From positions 282,537-346,536 of the forward strand of contig NZ_JAGGQJ010000023.1 of the NCBI RefSeq assembly GCF_018613325.1: a stretch of DNA of 64,000 nucleotides, given 5' to 3'. Both the position numbers and the translations under genes were made by a program. A model generated the notes under the pieces. That model did no database searches and was not told where the DNA came from. It was given only the letters and a program-made list of their open reading frames with translations. Source of the stretch: Bacillus sp. ISL-34. GTDB taxonomy: Bacteria > Bacillota > Bacilli > Bacillales > DSM-1321. Of the stretch, positions 7,346-15,302 are shown piece by piece. Each line of letters opens with the position of its first letter. The first letter of the stretch is position 1.

Positions 7346-8551
7346 CTATGCTATTTTGTCAGTTCCCTTGGTACGGTCTTTACTTTCCAAGGCCCTGCTC
7401 CATCCTGTTAAAATCACTGCTGCAAACACCATGATTCCACCTATCCACGCTGTATGGATCAGTCCGATCGAATCCGTAATCACCCCACCTAAGTAGGCAC
7501 CAATGGCGATTCCTGCATTGAAGGCCGCAATATTGATGGCGGACGCCACGTCCACTGCACTCGGCACGAAACGCTCCGCTAACATGACGACATACACTTG
7601 AAGCCCCGGAACATTCATGAATGCAAACAATCCCATTAAAATGATCGTAATTAAACCAGCTATCTTAAACGGTGCTGTGAAAGTCAACACGACAAGTACA
7701 ATGGCCTGAATAAGAAACATATAGAATAGGGCATTAATAGGATTGCGATTGGCAAACTTCCCGCCAAGGGTATTTCCTATTGCTATGGCTACTCCATATA
7801 TTAGCAAAATCAAGGCCACAGTGCCTTCTTTAAACCCTGTCACTTCCTGAAGTAATGGCGACAGGTACGTGAAGACAACGAATGTACCTCCATATCCTAA
7901 CGCTGTAATGATGAATACTAGCAGCAAACGGCCATTCGTCACCAATTTGATTTGGTCACGGAAAGTGGTCCGTGCAGCCTTTCTTAAATCGGATGGGACG
8001 AGGATGCCGTTTCCGATGAAAGCAATCAAGCCGATTGCCACAATAATGATGAAAGCGAATCTCCAGCCGAATTGCTGACCGATGAAGGTTCCAAAGGGAA
8101 CTCCGGTCACCGTTGCCACCGTCAGACCTGTAAACATGATGGCGATGGCACTCGCCCTGCGGTTTTCAGGGACCAAATCAGCCGCAATAGTAGCGCCGAT
8201 TGACATGAAGATACCATGTGCAAGTGCTGAAATGACACGTGCGATCAATAATACACCGACCGTGGTCGCAGAAGCCGCTAATGCATTTCCGGCAATGAAC
8301 ACGACCATGATCCAAAGCAATAAAGTCTTTCGCGACATATTTGATGTCAGGGAAGTCAGGATAGGTGCCCCGAACATGACCCCCAAGGCGTATAAGGATA
8401 CCGTCAATCCCGCCGTCGTCACTGTAATGTGTAAATCTTTAGAAATGAGTGGTAATAATCCCACGCTGATGAACTCTGTTGTTCCAATCGCAAAGGCACT
8501 GATCGCTAAAGCCAGCAATGCCCATGAACTTCTATTCTTATTTGAAATCAT
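7346..8551 (-). CDS. ytbD: MFS transporter, AraJ/YdhP type (YtbD-like)
   Basis: A 401-residue, 12-helix major facilitator of the DHA1 drug:H+ antiporter type. The N-terminus shows AISAFAIGTTEFISVGLLPLI, a signature of the AraJ/YdhP/SotB group, and the antiporter motif region SIGATIAADLVPENRRASA. It probably exports an amphipathic or toxic compound. The HxlR gene is divergent, and palindromic operator candidates lie in the shared promoter region. The reductase gene follows on the same strand. Function is known only to the subfamily. Confidence 0.85.
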   Translation of the reverse strand: MISNKNRSSWALLALAISAFAIGTTEFISVGLLPLISKDLHITVTTAGLTVSLYALGVMFGAPILTSLTSNMSRKTLLLWIMVVFIAGNALAASATTVGVLLIARVISALAHGIFMSIGATIAADLVPENRRASAIAIMFTGLTVATVTGVPFGTFIGQQFGWRFAFIIIVAIGLIAFIGNGILVPSDLRKAARTTFRDQIKLVTNGRLLLVFIITALGYGGTFVVFTYLSPLLQEVTGFKEGTVALILLIYGVAIAIGNTLGGKFANRNPINALFYMFLIQAIVLVVLTFTAPFKIAGLITIILMGLFAFMNVPGLQVYVVMLAERFVPSAVDVASAINIAAFNAGIAIGAYLGGVITDSIGLIHTAWIGGIMVFAAVILTGWSRALESKDRTKGTDKIA

Positions 8552-8674
8552 ATCCTCTTCTCCTTCTTGTCATTTTGTACTATCATTGAAATTGCCTTAG
8601 CAACTTTTTTTACAAATGGTACAGTGGAATTCGGTGTGCAAATGTTATTATGAGATATAATAGGAATAAAAAAC

Positions 8675-8715
8675 AGTACGTACTTTAAAGTGATATAGGT
8701 ACCTTTTAGTACCTA
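8675..8715. promoter_or_regulatory. Palindromic operator candidates for the HxlR regulator
   Basis: Three palindromes lie in the divergent promoter region: AGTACGTACT at 8675-8684, ACTTTAAAGT at 8682-8691, and TAGGTAC-N6-GTACCTA at 8696-8715. The last is just before the AAGGAGGG ribosome site of the HxlR gene. Dyads with TAC/GTA half sites are typical for HxlR (DUF24) repressors; autoregulation is inferred. Confidence 0.6.
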
Positions 8716-8739
8716 TAAAATAAGGAGGGTATCCAAGAC

Positions 8740-9111
8740 ATGCAAAAAAAGAAATACAATATATCAGTTGAAGCAACACTGGAAGTTATGGGCGGAAAGT
8801 GGAAATGCGTAATCCTCTGCCATCTGACTCACGGAAAAAAGCGGACTAGTGAATTGAAGCGCCTTATGCCGAACATCACCCAAAAAATGTTGACCCAACA
8901 ATTGAGGGAGTTGGAAAAGGACGAAGTCATCAATCGGATCGTTTACAACCAAGTCCCCCCAAAAGTGGAATATGAATTAAGTGAGTATGGACAAAGCCTG
9001 GAAAGTATCCTATCCGCACTATGTACGTGGGGGGAAAATCACATAACCAGAGTGTATGGAGATAAGTTTTCCGTTCTCGAGGAAAGTGTATTGAATGATC
9101 AATTGAAGTAA
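8740..9111 (+). CDS. ytcD: HxlR-family transcriptional regulator (YtcD-like)
   Basis: A 123-residue winged-helix regulator. The HxlR core is complete: EATLEVMGGKWKCVILCHL, then TSELKRLMPNITQKMLTQQLRELEKDEVI (recognition helix), then PPKVEYELSEYGQSL. A cysteine at the base of helix 1 (CVILCHL) fits with redox or electrophile sensing in YodB/HypR relatives, although sensing is not shown here. TAAGGAGGG precedes the ATG. It is divergent from ytbD-ytbE and very probably controls them. Confidence 0.88.
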   Translation: MQKKKYNISVEATLEVMGGKWKCVILCHLTHGKKRTSELKRLMPNITQKMLTQQLRELEKDEVINRIVYNQVPPKVEYELSEYGQSLESILSALCTWGENHITRVYGDKFSVLEESVLNDQLK

Positions 9112-9119
9112 TTCCAAAC

Positions 9120-9156
9120 AAAAAAGATTAGCTCGAAGTGGCTAATCTTTTTTTGT
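9120..9156 (+). terminator. Terminator of the HxlR gene
   Basis: Stem AAAAAGATTAGC / GCTAATCTTTTT followed by T residues. Confidence 0.9.
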
Positions 9157-9302
9157 TTATAAGGCAGTAATAAATTTCACCATCGTAAGAGGCACGTGTT
9201 GTTTTATCCCCCTTTCTTTTTGGTATAATATGTAATAACACACCATTAAAATTTTTTATTTTTTAAACGAAGAAGTATAATGGTGAAACCAAGGAGTGAC
9301 AT

Positions 9303-9608
9303 ATGAGGGTCTTATTAGAATTGATACGCATCATATTAATATTCGGGATAGCCGGAACAATCATTTCGGCCATCGTAAACGGCATATATATAACCATGGG
9401 AGTGAATCAGTATGGCTGGCTAGGAGCGATTGCGATACTGCTTTTATTATTCGTCTGGTACAGAAATAAACTTCAGTTCAGTGGCTGGTATTCGGGAAAA
9501 GGGAAGGAAAAGCTTCCGAAAATGTCCTCACAAATACTCATTCTGTGTTCACTATTTTTGTTATGTGCCCCACCTGTTTTAAGTGTGGTGCCGATGATTT
9601 TTCATTAA
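9303..9608 (+). CDS. Hypothetical three-helix membrane protein
   Basis: A 101-residue protein with three predicted membrane segments (about residues 8-28, 38-53 and 78-97) and a short basic loop. CCAAGGAGTGACAT precedes the ATG, and a TATAAT box at 9224-9229 suggests a promoter just upstream. It is followed by a membrane-anchored CAP-domain protein gene on the same strand (39-base gap), so the two are probably one operon. I do not recognise the family. Confidence 0.75.
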   Translation: MRVLLELIRIILIFGIAGTIISAIVNGIYITMGVNQYGWLGAIAILLLLFVWYRNKLQFSGWYSGKGKEKLPKMSSQILILCSLFLLCAPPVLSVVPMIFH

Positions 9609-9647
9609 ACGGGATTCTAGATCCTGGATAGAGCAGGAGTGAACGAT

Positions 9648-10790
9648 TTGCGGAAATTGTTTAATATTGTGGTCCTCATACTCCTACTCTCTGGATTATG
9701 GTATGGATATGGTAAAGATATTCAGGAGTCTGGATTCAAAGCGGGGGCTGATGCCTTTGCATCAGATGTTCGTTCCTTTATAAACGGGCCCGAGGTTTCG
9801 GTTGCCTTGGAAAAACTGAGTACTGGAGTCAGCAGCCTGATTGGCTCGCTTACGGAAACATTGGATAACGCTTCTGAAAAAGAATCGCAGGAAACGGAAA
9901 AAGTGAAAAAGCCAGCACTGGAAGCACCTGCAGATGCCTCCTTTTCAGTCCGTAATATCGAAATTGGCGACACGAAGGATGATGTAGAAAAATTGGCAGG
10001 TGAAGCTCAGCGGAATACGCGGAATGAATATGGCGTAGACTGGTTCGCCTATCACGAAAATTATCAAAACTTCTTCATGGTTGCCTACGATAACAACAAT
10101 AAAGTTGTTGGTTTATATACGAACCAAGATTTGATTTCCTCAAAGGAAGGCATTAAACGCGGCACTCCCAAAGAAACCGTGACCGGGAAAATGGGGGAGC
10201 CTGTAACAAAACTGCTTAAAGGAAACGTCTATTACCAGATTCGAAGTGACAGCGGCGAATACGATATGTTTGAAATGGATAATAGCTATGTGACCATTTT
10301 TTATGACAAGCATGAGAAAAATACTGTCACGGCAATCCAAATCATCGACGCAAAACTCGAAAAGCAAAAGAGCGGCTATTTTGCAGAAGCCGGTCCCGGA
10401 TTAAAGAAGGGCTTTGAATATCAATTATTCGATTTGACCAATGCATCACGGGTCAATCATGATCTCTCAGTGCTTTCATGGGATAAACAAGTGAAGGTCA
10501 CTGCACAGGATCATAGTGCAGATATGGCCGTGAATCAATACTTCAACCATACAAACCGTGAAGGTGAATCCCCTTTCGACCGGATGGAAGAGGACAAAAT
10601 CAATTTTCGAATGGCGGGGGAAAACCTGGCTGCCGGTCAGAATAGCAGTATCTTTGCCCATGAAGGTCTAATGAATTCCATTGGACACAGGGAAAACAAA
10701 TTACAGAAGGATTTTGAAGCGCTCGGTGTCGGAGTTGCCTTCGATGAAGAAGATAAACCATATTATACGGAGAACTATTTGTCGAAATGA
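9648..10790 (+). CDS. Membrane-anchored CAP-domain protein (YlbC-like)
   Basis: A single N-terminal hydrophobic segment (about residues 4-20) anchors the protein outside the cell. A low-complexity Glu/Lys/Ala linker follows, then a CAP-associated N-terminal domain with IEIGDTKDDVEKLAGEA and a repeat of the same fold, IKRGTPKETVTGKMGEP. The C-terminal CAP/SCP-like domain (about residues 260-380) includes LTNASRVNH, SADMAVNQYFNHTN, GENLAAG and GLMNSIGHRENKL. TTG at 9648 is favoured because CAGGAG is 8 bases upstream; the GTG at 9639 lies inside that site. Function in the wall is unknown. Confidence 0.82.
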   Translation: MRKLFNIVVLILLLSGLWYGYGKDIQESGFKAGADAFASDVRSFINGPEVSVALEKLSTGVSSLIGSLTETLDNASEKESQETEKVKKPALEAPADASFSVRNIEIGDTKDDVEKLAGEAQRNTRNEYGVDWFAYHENYQNFFMVAYDNNNKVVGLYTNQDLISSKEGIKRGTPKETVTGKMGEPVTKLLKGNVYYQIRSDSGEYDMFEMDNSYVTIFYDKHEKNTVTAIQIIDAKLEKQKSGYFAEAGPGLKKGFEYQLFDLTNASRVNHDLSVLSWDKQVKVTAQDHSADMAVNQYFNHTNREGESPFDRMEEDKINFRMAGENLAAGQNSSIFAHEGLMNSIGHRENKLQKDFEALGVGVAFDEEDKPYYTENYLSK

Positions 10791-10793
10791 ACC

Positions 10794-10831
10794 AAAAAGC
10801 TGTGCATGGGAAAATCCTGCACAGCTTTTTT
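10794..10831 (+). terminator. Terminator of the CAP-protein operon
   Basis: Stem AAAAGCTGTGCA / TGCACAGCTTTT with six T residues. Confidence 0.92.
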
Positions 10832-10880
10832 CATACAAGAAAGGACATCCATTTATAAGAATGGATGCCCATGTTTTAAA

Positions 10881-12074
10881 TCACCAAACGAATAATCCAA
10901 CGACCATGGCACTTAGCAAGGAAACAGCCATGCCGCTAACCAGCAGTTTCCAAACATTCCTTCCGATAATGTTCGATTTCTCATCATTGAGGATGGAATT
11001 GAATGTTCCATAAATCATGCCTACTGTACTGAAGTTTGCAAATGACGTCAAATAAGTGACAGCCACAGCGACTGTATGCGGAGACAATGTACTGACTTTA
11101 TCTTTTAAATCGAGCAAGGCAACGAACTCATTTGTGGCAAGCTTGATTCCCATCAATTGAGCGACGTACATGGCATCATGTCCAGATAGTCCAAGCAGGA
11201 ATGCAAATGGGCTAAAAATGACAGAGAAAATCTTCTGAATGGTCAAGCCATCCACAAAGAAACCGAAAATGCCGTTTACGCTGGCCGTTAACGCCACATA
11301 GCCGATAACCATTGCCATGATGACGAAGACCATTTTGGCCCCAACCAGCATACTGTTGGAAATGGTGGAAAAGAAATCTTTACGTTCCTCTTTAGAAGGT
11401 ACATAAACGACGTCTTCCTCTTTGCTGACGTCGACGGGATTCAGCATGTTAGCTATCAGCAAGGCATTTAAGCAATTCAAAGGTATCGCTACAAAAACAT
11501 AGGTTGCCGGTACCATGGACAGGTAGGCTCCAATGATTGAACCACTGATGCTGCTCATGCTCATGATTCCAAATGTCAATAGACGCTGATCCTTAATCGC
11601 ACTGAGCTGCATGCGGAGAACGGCAAGTGCCTCGGTATTCCCAAGGAACATCATCTGAATAGAAAAGAAACTCTCAAGTTTTGGCAAACCGGATACTTTT
11701 GAGATGAGCCATCCCACTTTATCAATGATCCAAGTAAGTATACCGAAATACGATAAAACATCAAAAAACGTGATAATGAAGATAATTGGCATCAATGCGC
11801 TGAAAAAGAAATCCACTTGTTCATTTGCCATGAGTGAAGGAAAAACAAAAGAAATCCCTTCATTTGCACATTCAATCAACCAGGTGAAGAATGAAGCGAT
11901 CAGATTGATGACCCACGCCCCTATTTTAGTCGACAACATGAACCATGTGATAAGCAATTCAAGAACCAGCAAGGTAAGAATCGCTTTCCACTTAACGTTC
12001 CTTTTATTAGGTGAACAAAGATAAACGATGCCCATTACAACTAAAACACCTAGTATATTCAATAAGAAATACAT
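10881..12074 (-). CDS. nupG: Purine nucleoside transporter, CNT family (NupG/YxjA-like)
   Basis: A 397-residue concentrative nucleoside transporter importing nucleosides with H+ or Na+. CNT marks are the hairpin and helix segments MMFLGNTEALAVLRMQL, MSMSSISGSIIGAYLSM, SGHDAMYVAQLMGIKLATNEFVAL and LTSFANFSTVGMIYGTF. The ATG at 12074 has CAAAGGGGATG upstream; an earlier in-frame ATG lacks a site. A guanine-type riboswitch and terminator precede it. The same arrangement occurs at B. subtilis nupG (yxjA), so purine nucleosides such as guanosine and inosine are the likely substrates. Confidence 0.9.
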   Translation of the reverse strand: MYFLLNILGVLVVMGIVYLCSPNKRNVKWKAILTLLVLELLITWFMLSTKIGAWVINLIASFFTWLIECANEGISFVFPSLMANEQVDFFFSALMPIIFIITFFDVLSYFGILTWIIDKVGWLISKVSGLPKLESFFSIQMMFLGNTEALAVLRMQLSAIKDQRLLTFGIMSMSSISGSIIGAYLSMVPATYVFVAIPLNCLNALLIANMLNPVDVSKEEDVVYVPSKEERKDFFSTISNSMLVGAKMVFVIMAMVIGYVALTASVNGIFGFFVDGLTIQKIFSVIFSPFAFLLGLSGHDAMYVAQLMGIKLATNEFVALLDLKDKVSTLSPHTVAVAVTYLTSFANFSTVGMIYGTFNSILNDEKSNIIGRNVWKLLVSGMAVSLLSAMVVGLFVW

Positions 12075-12120
12075 GCTTTCATCCCCTTTGGCTATATCAT
12101 TTCCCATTCGTTTTTTTTAT

Positions 12121-12187
12121 ATAAAAAGCCCTCACCTTTTTACACTTTCAGCCGCAGGAAGAAAGTGTGAAAAAGTAAGAGCCCTCA
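12121..12187 (-). terminator. Riboswitch expression platform (intrinsic terminator)
   Basis: On the minus strand the arms AGGGCTC...ACTTTTTCACACTTTC and GAAAGTGTAAAAAGGT...GAGGGCT form a long hairpin ending in TTTTT. It lies between the purine aptamer and the transporter start, as expected for transcription attenuation when purine is bound. Confidence 0.8.
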
Positions 12188-12255
12188 TTCAAACATGTTA
12201 TATGGATCACAAGCGAACCATCATAAACGTGTTTCTCTCTTCTATTTTCATACTT

Positions 12256-12323
12256 CCTTGTAGTCCGGCATTACGGCTGCCAGGTAGAAACTATCAGACC
12301 ATCGTCACTGATATTATACAAGG
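12256..12323 (-). promoter_or_regulatory. Purine (guanine-type) riboswitch aptamer
   Basis: Read on the minus strand, P1 is formed by CCTTGTA and TACAAGG. J2/3 is the invariant TTTCTACC, the P3 loop shows CCGTAA, and J3/1 reads GACTAC. The C in GACTA is the specificity base (position 74 of xpt), so guanine/hypoxanthine rather than adenine is predicted; adenine switches carry a T there. The P2 loop keeps ATGG. It controls the downstream nucleoside transporter through the following terminator. Confidence 0.93.
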
Positions 12324-12596
12324 ATATTTTTAAAATAAATTTCTTAGGAAAGATATCATTTTAAATCAGTTTATTTTTAATTACAATACGTTTTAAAGTT
12401 GTTATATTAATATAAATTTTTTGAAAACAGTTAAGAAAGTCTCAGAAGGACCGATGTTGGGTAATACTTAAGAAGGAGTTGGCTTAAACTATAAACGGCC
12501 CCATCTAAAGAGGACTTAAATAAGCTTCCCAGTTGCTTCAATTCATCATACTGACCATTACATCTCCTTTACAGGAAATAAGGACGTGAATTTTTT

Positions 12597-13301
12597 GTGG
12601 ACTTTTTTAATAGCCAGGAAACTCTTACTGCCATTCAGTGGACTTTAAGAGCCATTATATCCTTCTTCTTTTTACTTTTTTCGGTTAAATTGATGGGGCA
12701 GCGGTCCATTTCGCAGTTAAGGTTACTTGATTTTATAATGGCCTTAATTATTGGGAACATTCTTGCCCACCCTTTATCTGATGAACAGTTAGGTTTGAAG
12801 GGCTCAATGATTACGACCTTTGTATTAGTGATTTTATATATAATTAGTGTGTTTACAAGTCTTAAGTGGGGCAAACTCCGAAGGTTTTTTGACTCCGACC
12901 CCTTTCCACTTATCGAAAATGGACAAATCATTTACAAAAGCTTAGCAAGGGCCCGAATCTCCATCGATGTTTTATTATCGGAATTAAGAAAAGAAAAAGT
13001 CGAAGATATTCAAAAAGTATCCCTCGCACTATGGGAACCGGGTGGTACCATTTCATTGTTTTTATATCCTCAATATGAAGCAGTAACCCCAGCAGATATG
13101 CACCTAGCAACAAATGCCTTCGCTTTTCCTAAAACGATCATTAAAGAAGGAAAGATTGATTCTAAAGAATTAAATCGGGGCGGTAAAGACGAAGCATGGC
13201 TGAAAAACAGAATCAAAATAACATATAATGCCGACGTGAACGAGATTTTATTAGCAACTCTTGATAATAACGATAACTTAAAGGTCTTTTTCTACAAATA
13301 G
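12597..13301 (+). CDS. DUF421 (YetF/YrbG) family membrane protein
   Basis: A 234-residue protein with three N-terminal membrane helices and a cytoplasmic DUF421 domain. Seen motifs are LMGQRSISQLRLLDFIMALIIGNILAHPL, SDPFPLIENGQIIYKSLARARISIDVLLSELR and VSLALWEPGGTISLFL, all characteristic of the family. Family members in spore formers include proteins acting in spore germination or spore protection, but the general function is unknown. The start is a GTG with AAGGA upstream at a slightly long spacing. Monocistronic. Confidence 0.85.
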   Translation: MDFFNSQETLTAIQWTLRAIISFFFLLFSVKLMGQRSISQLRLLDFIMALIIGNILAHPLSDEQLGLKGSMITTFVLVILYIISVFTSLKWGKLRRFFDSDPFPLIENGQIIYKSLARARISIDVLLSELRKEKVEDIQKVSLALWEPGGTISLFLYPQYEAVTPADMHLATNAFAFPKTIIKEGKIDSKELNRGGKDEAWLKNRIKITYNADVNEILLATLDNNDNLKVFFYK

Positions 13302-13352
13302 ATACTTAAGAACACTTTGGAGCCAAAATAAAATCCCCTCAAGCATTGTGTC

Positions 13353-13379
13353 AAGCCTACATATGAATGTAGGCTTTTT
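13353..13379 (+). terminator. Terminator of the DUF421 gene
   Basis: Stem AAGCCTACAT / ATGTAGGCTT with a T tract. It is nested inside a wider AAATCCCC / GGGGATTT pairing (13330-13403) that could serve the convergent esterase gene. Confidence 0.88.
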
Positions 13380-13416
13380 ACACGTTCAGCTTAAAGGGGA
13401 TTTATGAACTCGCTTA

Positions 13417-14163
13417 TTACTCCGACCAATTCAGTGTATTTAAGAATTTATAAACATCCTCATACACCTGCTCACGTTCCTTGCCCAATGTGATAATATG
13501 ACCAGATTTTTCATACCAGATCAAGTGTTTATGCTGCGTATCGACTTCATTGAAAATCGCTGTAGCACTTTCCGTATAGTCGGGATCATCCAAACGCCCT
13601 TGTAAAACAAGAGTTGGTGATGTGATCAAATCTAAATTTTCACCTGTCTCATTTATAATATTCAACACATCTTTTAGTTGAGGCATAGGCTCTTCTTCAA
13701 GCAGCTTCACTTCTGAAGCAATTTGGTCTGCATCTTTGCCCTCAAACTTCTTATAAGCCTGTGCATAATTGAGCAAGCGGTTCTTTTGACGATCGATACT
13801 TTTTCCTTGCGTCGGAGCGCACATTGAAACAACCCCTGTTACAGGCAATTCAATTCCCACTTTTAATGAGAAAACTCCTCCTAAAGAAATTCCTACAACG
13901 GCAATTTCCTCATAGCCTTCCTCTTTAAGGAATTGATAACCATCAACTACGTCTTTCCACCATTCCTTTGGACCTGTTTTAGCAAGTTCCTCGGCTGATA
14001 CTCCGTGCCCACTATAAAGAGGTCCGTGGCAAGTATAGTCGAGATCATTCAAGTATTTCCCTAATTTCTTCATATCTCCTGTACTTCCGGTAAACCCGTG
14101 AAGTAAAAGAACAGCTCTTTTTCCACCTCTGTATGTGAATGACTCAGGTGCTTTCACTTTCAT
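13417..14163 (-). CDS. Carboxylesterase, alpha/beta hydrolase (Est30/YvaK type)
   Basis: A 248-residue alpha/beta hydrolase without signal peptide, closely resembling Geobacillus Est30 and B. subtilis YvaK. It hydrolyses short- to medium-chain esters or monoacylglycerols. Oxyanion-hole motif LLLHGFTGST, nucleophile elbow GISLGG, acid in LQGRLDDPDY and the final histidine in EKSGHIITL are all present. Full length for the family. In many Bacillales this gene stands beside rnr-smpB-secG; that context is absent here. Confidence 0.9.
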   Translation of the reverse strand: MKVKAPESFTYRGGKRAVLLLHGFTGSTGDMKKLGKYLNDLDYTCHGPLYSGHGVSAEELAKTGPKEWWKDVVDGYQFLKEEGYEEIAVVGISLGGVFSLKVGIELPVTGVVSMCAPTQGKSIDRQKNRLLNYAQAYKKFEGKDADQIASEVKLLEEEPMPQLKDVLNIINETGENLDLITSPTLVLQGRLDDPDYTESATAIFNEVDTQHKHLIWYEKSGHIITLGKEREQVYEDVYKFLNTLNWSE

Positions 14164-14418
14164 CTAACTAGGACCTTCTTTCTTTGCTCTTGTTGATAAA
14201 TAGAATCTAAATGATTTTCAAAAAAAAATCAATTAATACCCCTTGAGTAGGGATTCTTCTATCCTATTCCGTATTTTCATTAAAACAATTAAATCATGTA
14301 TATAGTATACTTACCACACTCTTCACAACTAATCCGTTCCGAAGCACATTTTACTATGATTAAAATTATTTAGCAATCGTCATTTAACCATTTTTTTTAA
14401 GAAAAGTAAAATGCACCT

Positions 14419-14444
14419 TGTGATACGATGTACAACGTATTACA
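14419..14444. promoter_or_regulatory. Palindromic PadR operator candidate
   Basis: A 26-bp dyad centred on TGTACA (outer arms TGTGATACG and CGTATTACA; 11 of 13 positions pair) ends 29 bases before the PadR start. PadR operators commonly contain such ATAC-ATGT-GTAT dyads, so autorepression is the likely role. Confidence 0.7.
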
Positions 14445-14473
14445 CTTTAAAAATGAAAAGGAGGAGAATTTAT

Positions 14474-14794
14474 TTGGATAAAGAATTAATGAAGGGAAGC
14501 ATTGACCTCCTTTTGCTTTCACTTCTTTCACAAAAAAAGCTATACGGCTATGAAATCACGAAGATCTTGAAGGAAATGAGCATGGGAAAATATCAAATAA
14601 GTGAAGGCACCCTCTACTCCGCCCTTAAACGGTTAGAAAAAAAAGAATTCATAAAAGGCCATTGGAAAGAGTCCGAATCAGCCCGCAGGAAATATTATCA
14701 TGTCACCGATAATGGACAAACCGAACTTGAACGGAAACGAGAATGCTTTTTTTTCCTCGAAAAATTAGTTCGGAAAAGCACAGAGCAATTCTAA
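14474..14794 (+). CDS. PadR-family transcriptional regulator
   Basis: A 106-residue winged-helix regulator of the short PadR class. LLLLSLLSQKKLYGYEITKIL, SEGTLYSALKRLEKKEFIKGHWKES and RRKYYHVTDNGQTEL are the family core; no long C-terminal dimerisation domain is present. TTG at 14474 is preferred because AAAAGGAGGAG lies 7-9 bases upstream. No target gene is adjacent: the next gene is convergent and the upstream esterase is divergent. A near-perfect palindrome overlaps its promoter region. Confidence 0.85.
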   Translation: MDKELMKGSIDLLLLSLLSQKKLYGYEITKILKEMSMGKYQISEGTLYSALKRLEKKEFIKGHWKESESARRKYYHVTDNGQTELERKRECFFFLEKLVRKSTEQF

Positions 14795-14801
14795 ACAAAA
14801 T

Positions 14802-14848
14802 AAAAAGCTCCCGCACCCAATAATGGAATGGTGCAGGAAGCTTTTTTT
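14802..14848 (+). terminator. Terminator of the PadR gene
   Basis: Stem AAAAAGCTCCCGCACC / GGTGCAGGAAGCTTTTT with seven T residues. Confidence 0.85.
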
Positions 14849-14870
14849 GCTGTTCGTAAGATGGGGCTGC

Positions 14871-15095
14871 ACTCATGACTTCGCGCCGTTTACTCGTGAA
14901 TTTGGGCCATTCACTCGTTAATTTTACACTTTGCTCGTGAATTCGTGCTGCACTCATGATTTTGCGCTGTTTACTCGTGAATTTCGCACTTTTACTCGTG
15001 AGTTTAGGCTATTTACTCGTGAAATTGGGCCATTTACTCGTGAATTTTGCACTTTTACTCGTGAATTCGCACCACACTCATGATTTTGCACGTGA
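14871..15095. repeat. Array B: 21-bp imperfect tandem repeats, ACTCGTGAATT family (11 units)
   Basis: The motif ACTCGTGA (or ACTCATGA) recurs at 14871, 14892, 14913, 14933, 14952, 14973, 14994, 15015, 15036, 15057 and 15076; eight of ten steps are 20-21 bp and two are 19. Consensus is ACTCGTGAATTTGGGCCATTT-like with a variable second half. It lies between the terminators of two convergent genes. Confidence 0.88.
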
Positions 15096-15120
15096 ACTTT
15101 TGCGTTACTCCAATCCACGC

Positions 15121-15149
15121 AAAAAAAGGACCTAATTTGGTCCTTTTTT
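15121..15149. terminator. Bidirectional terminator after array B
   Basis: AAAAAAAGGACC / GGTCCTTTTTT stem with an AT-rich loop. It has T runs on both strands and can serve the minus-strand transporter gene. Confidence 0.85.
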
Positions 15150-15302
15150 GTCTATTCCTTTATGTTTGCGATAATTGGCGCAGGAGAGTTTCATACATTC
15201 CCCTTGAACATGCGGGCCATATTTTTCACGAAAGGACTCGAGGCAATAGCATTTATCTTCTTCTTTTTTGGTTCCATCCATCGAGTGCATCCCTCCTTGC
15301 AT

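Noticed and set aside
268..15095. CRISPR arrays as an explanation of the 21-bp repeats
   Set aside because: Units are contiguous without unique spacers of constant length, shorter than CRISPR repeats, and no cas genes are present.
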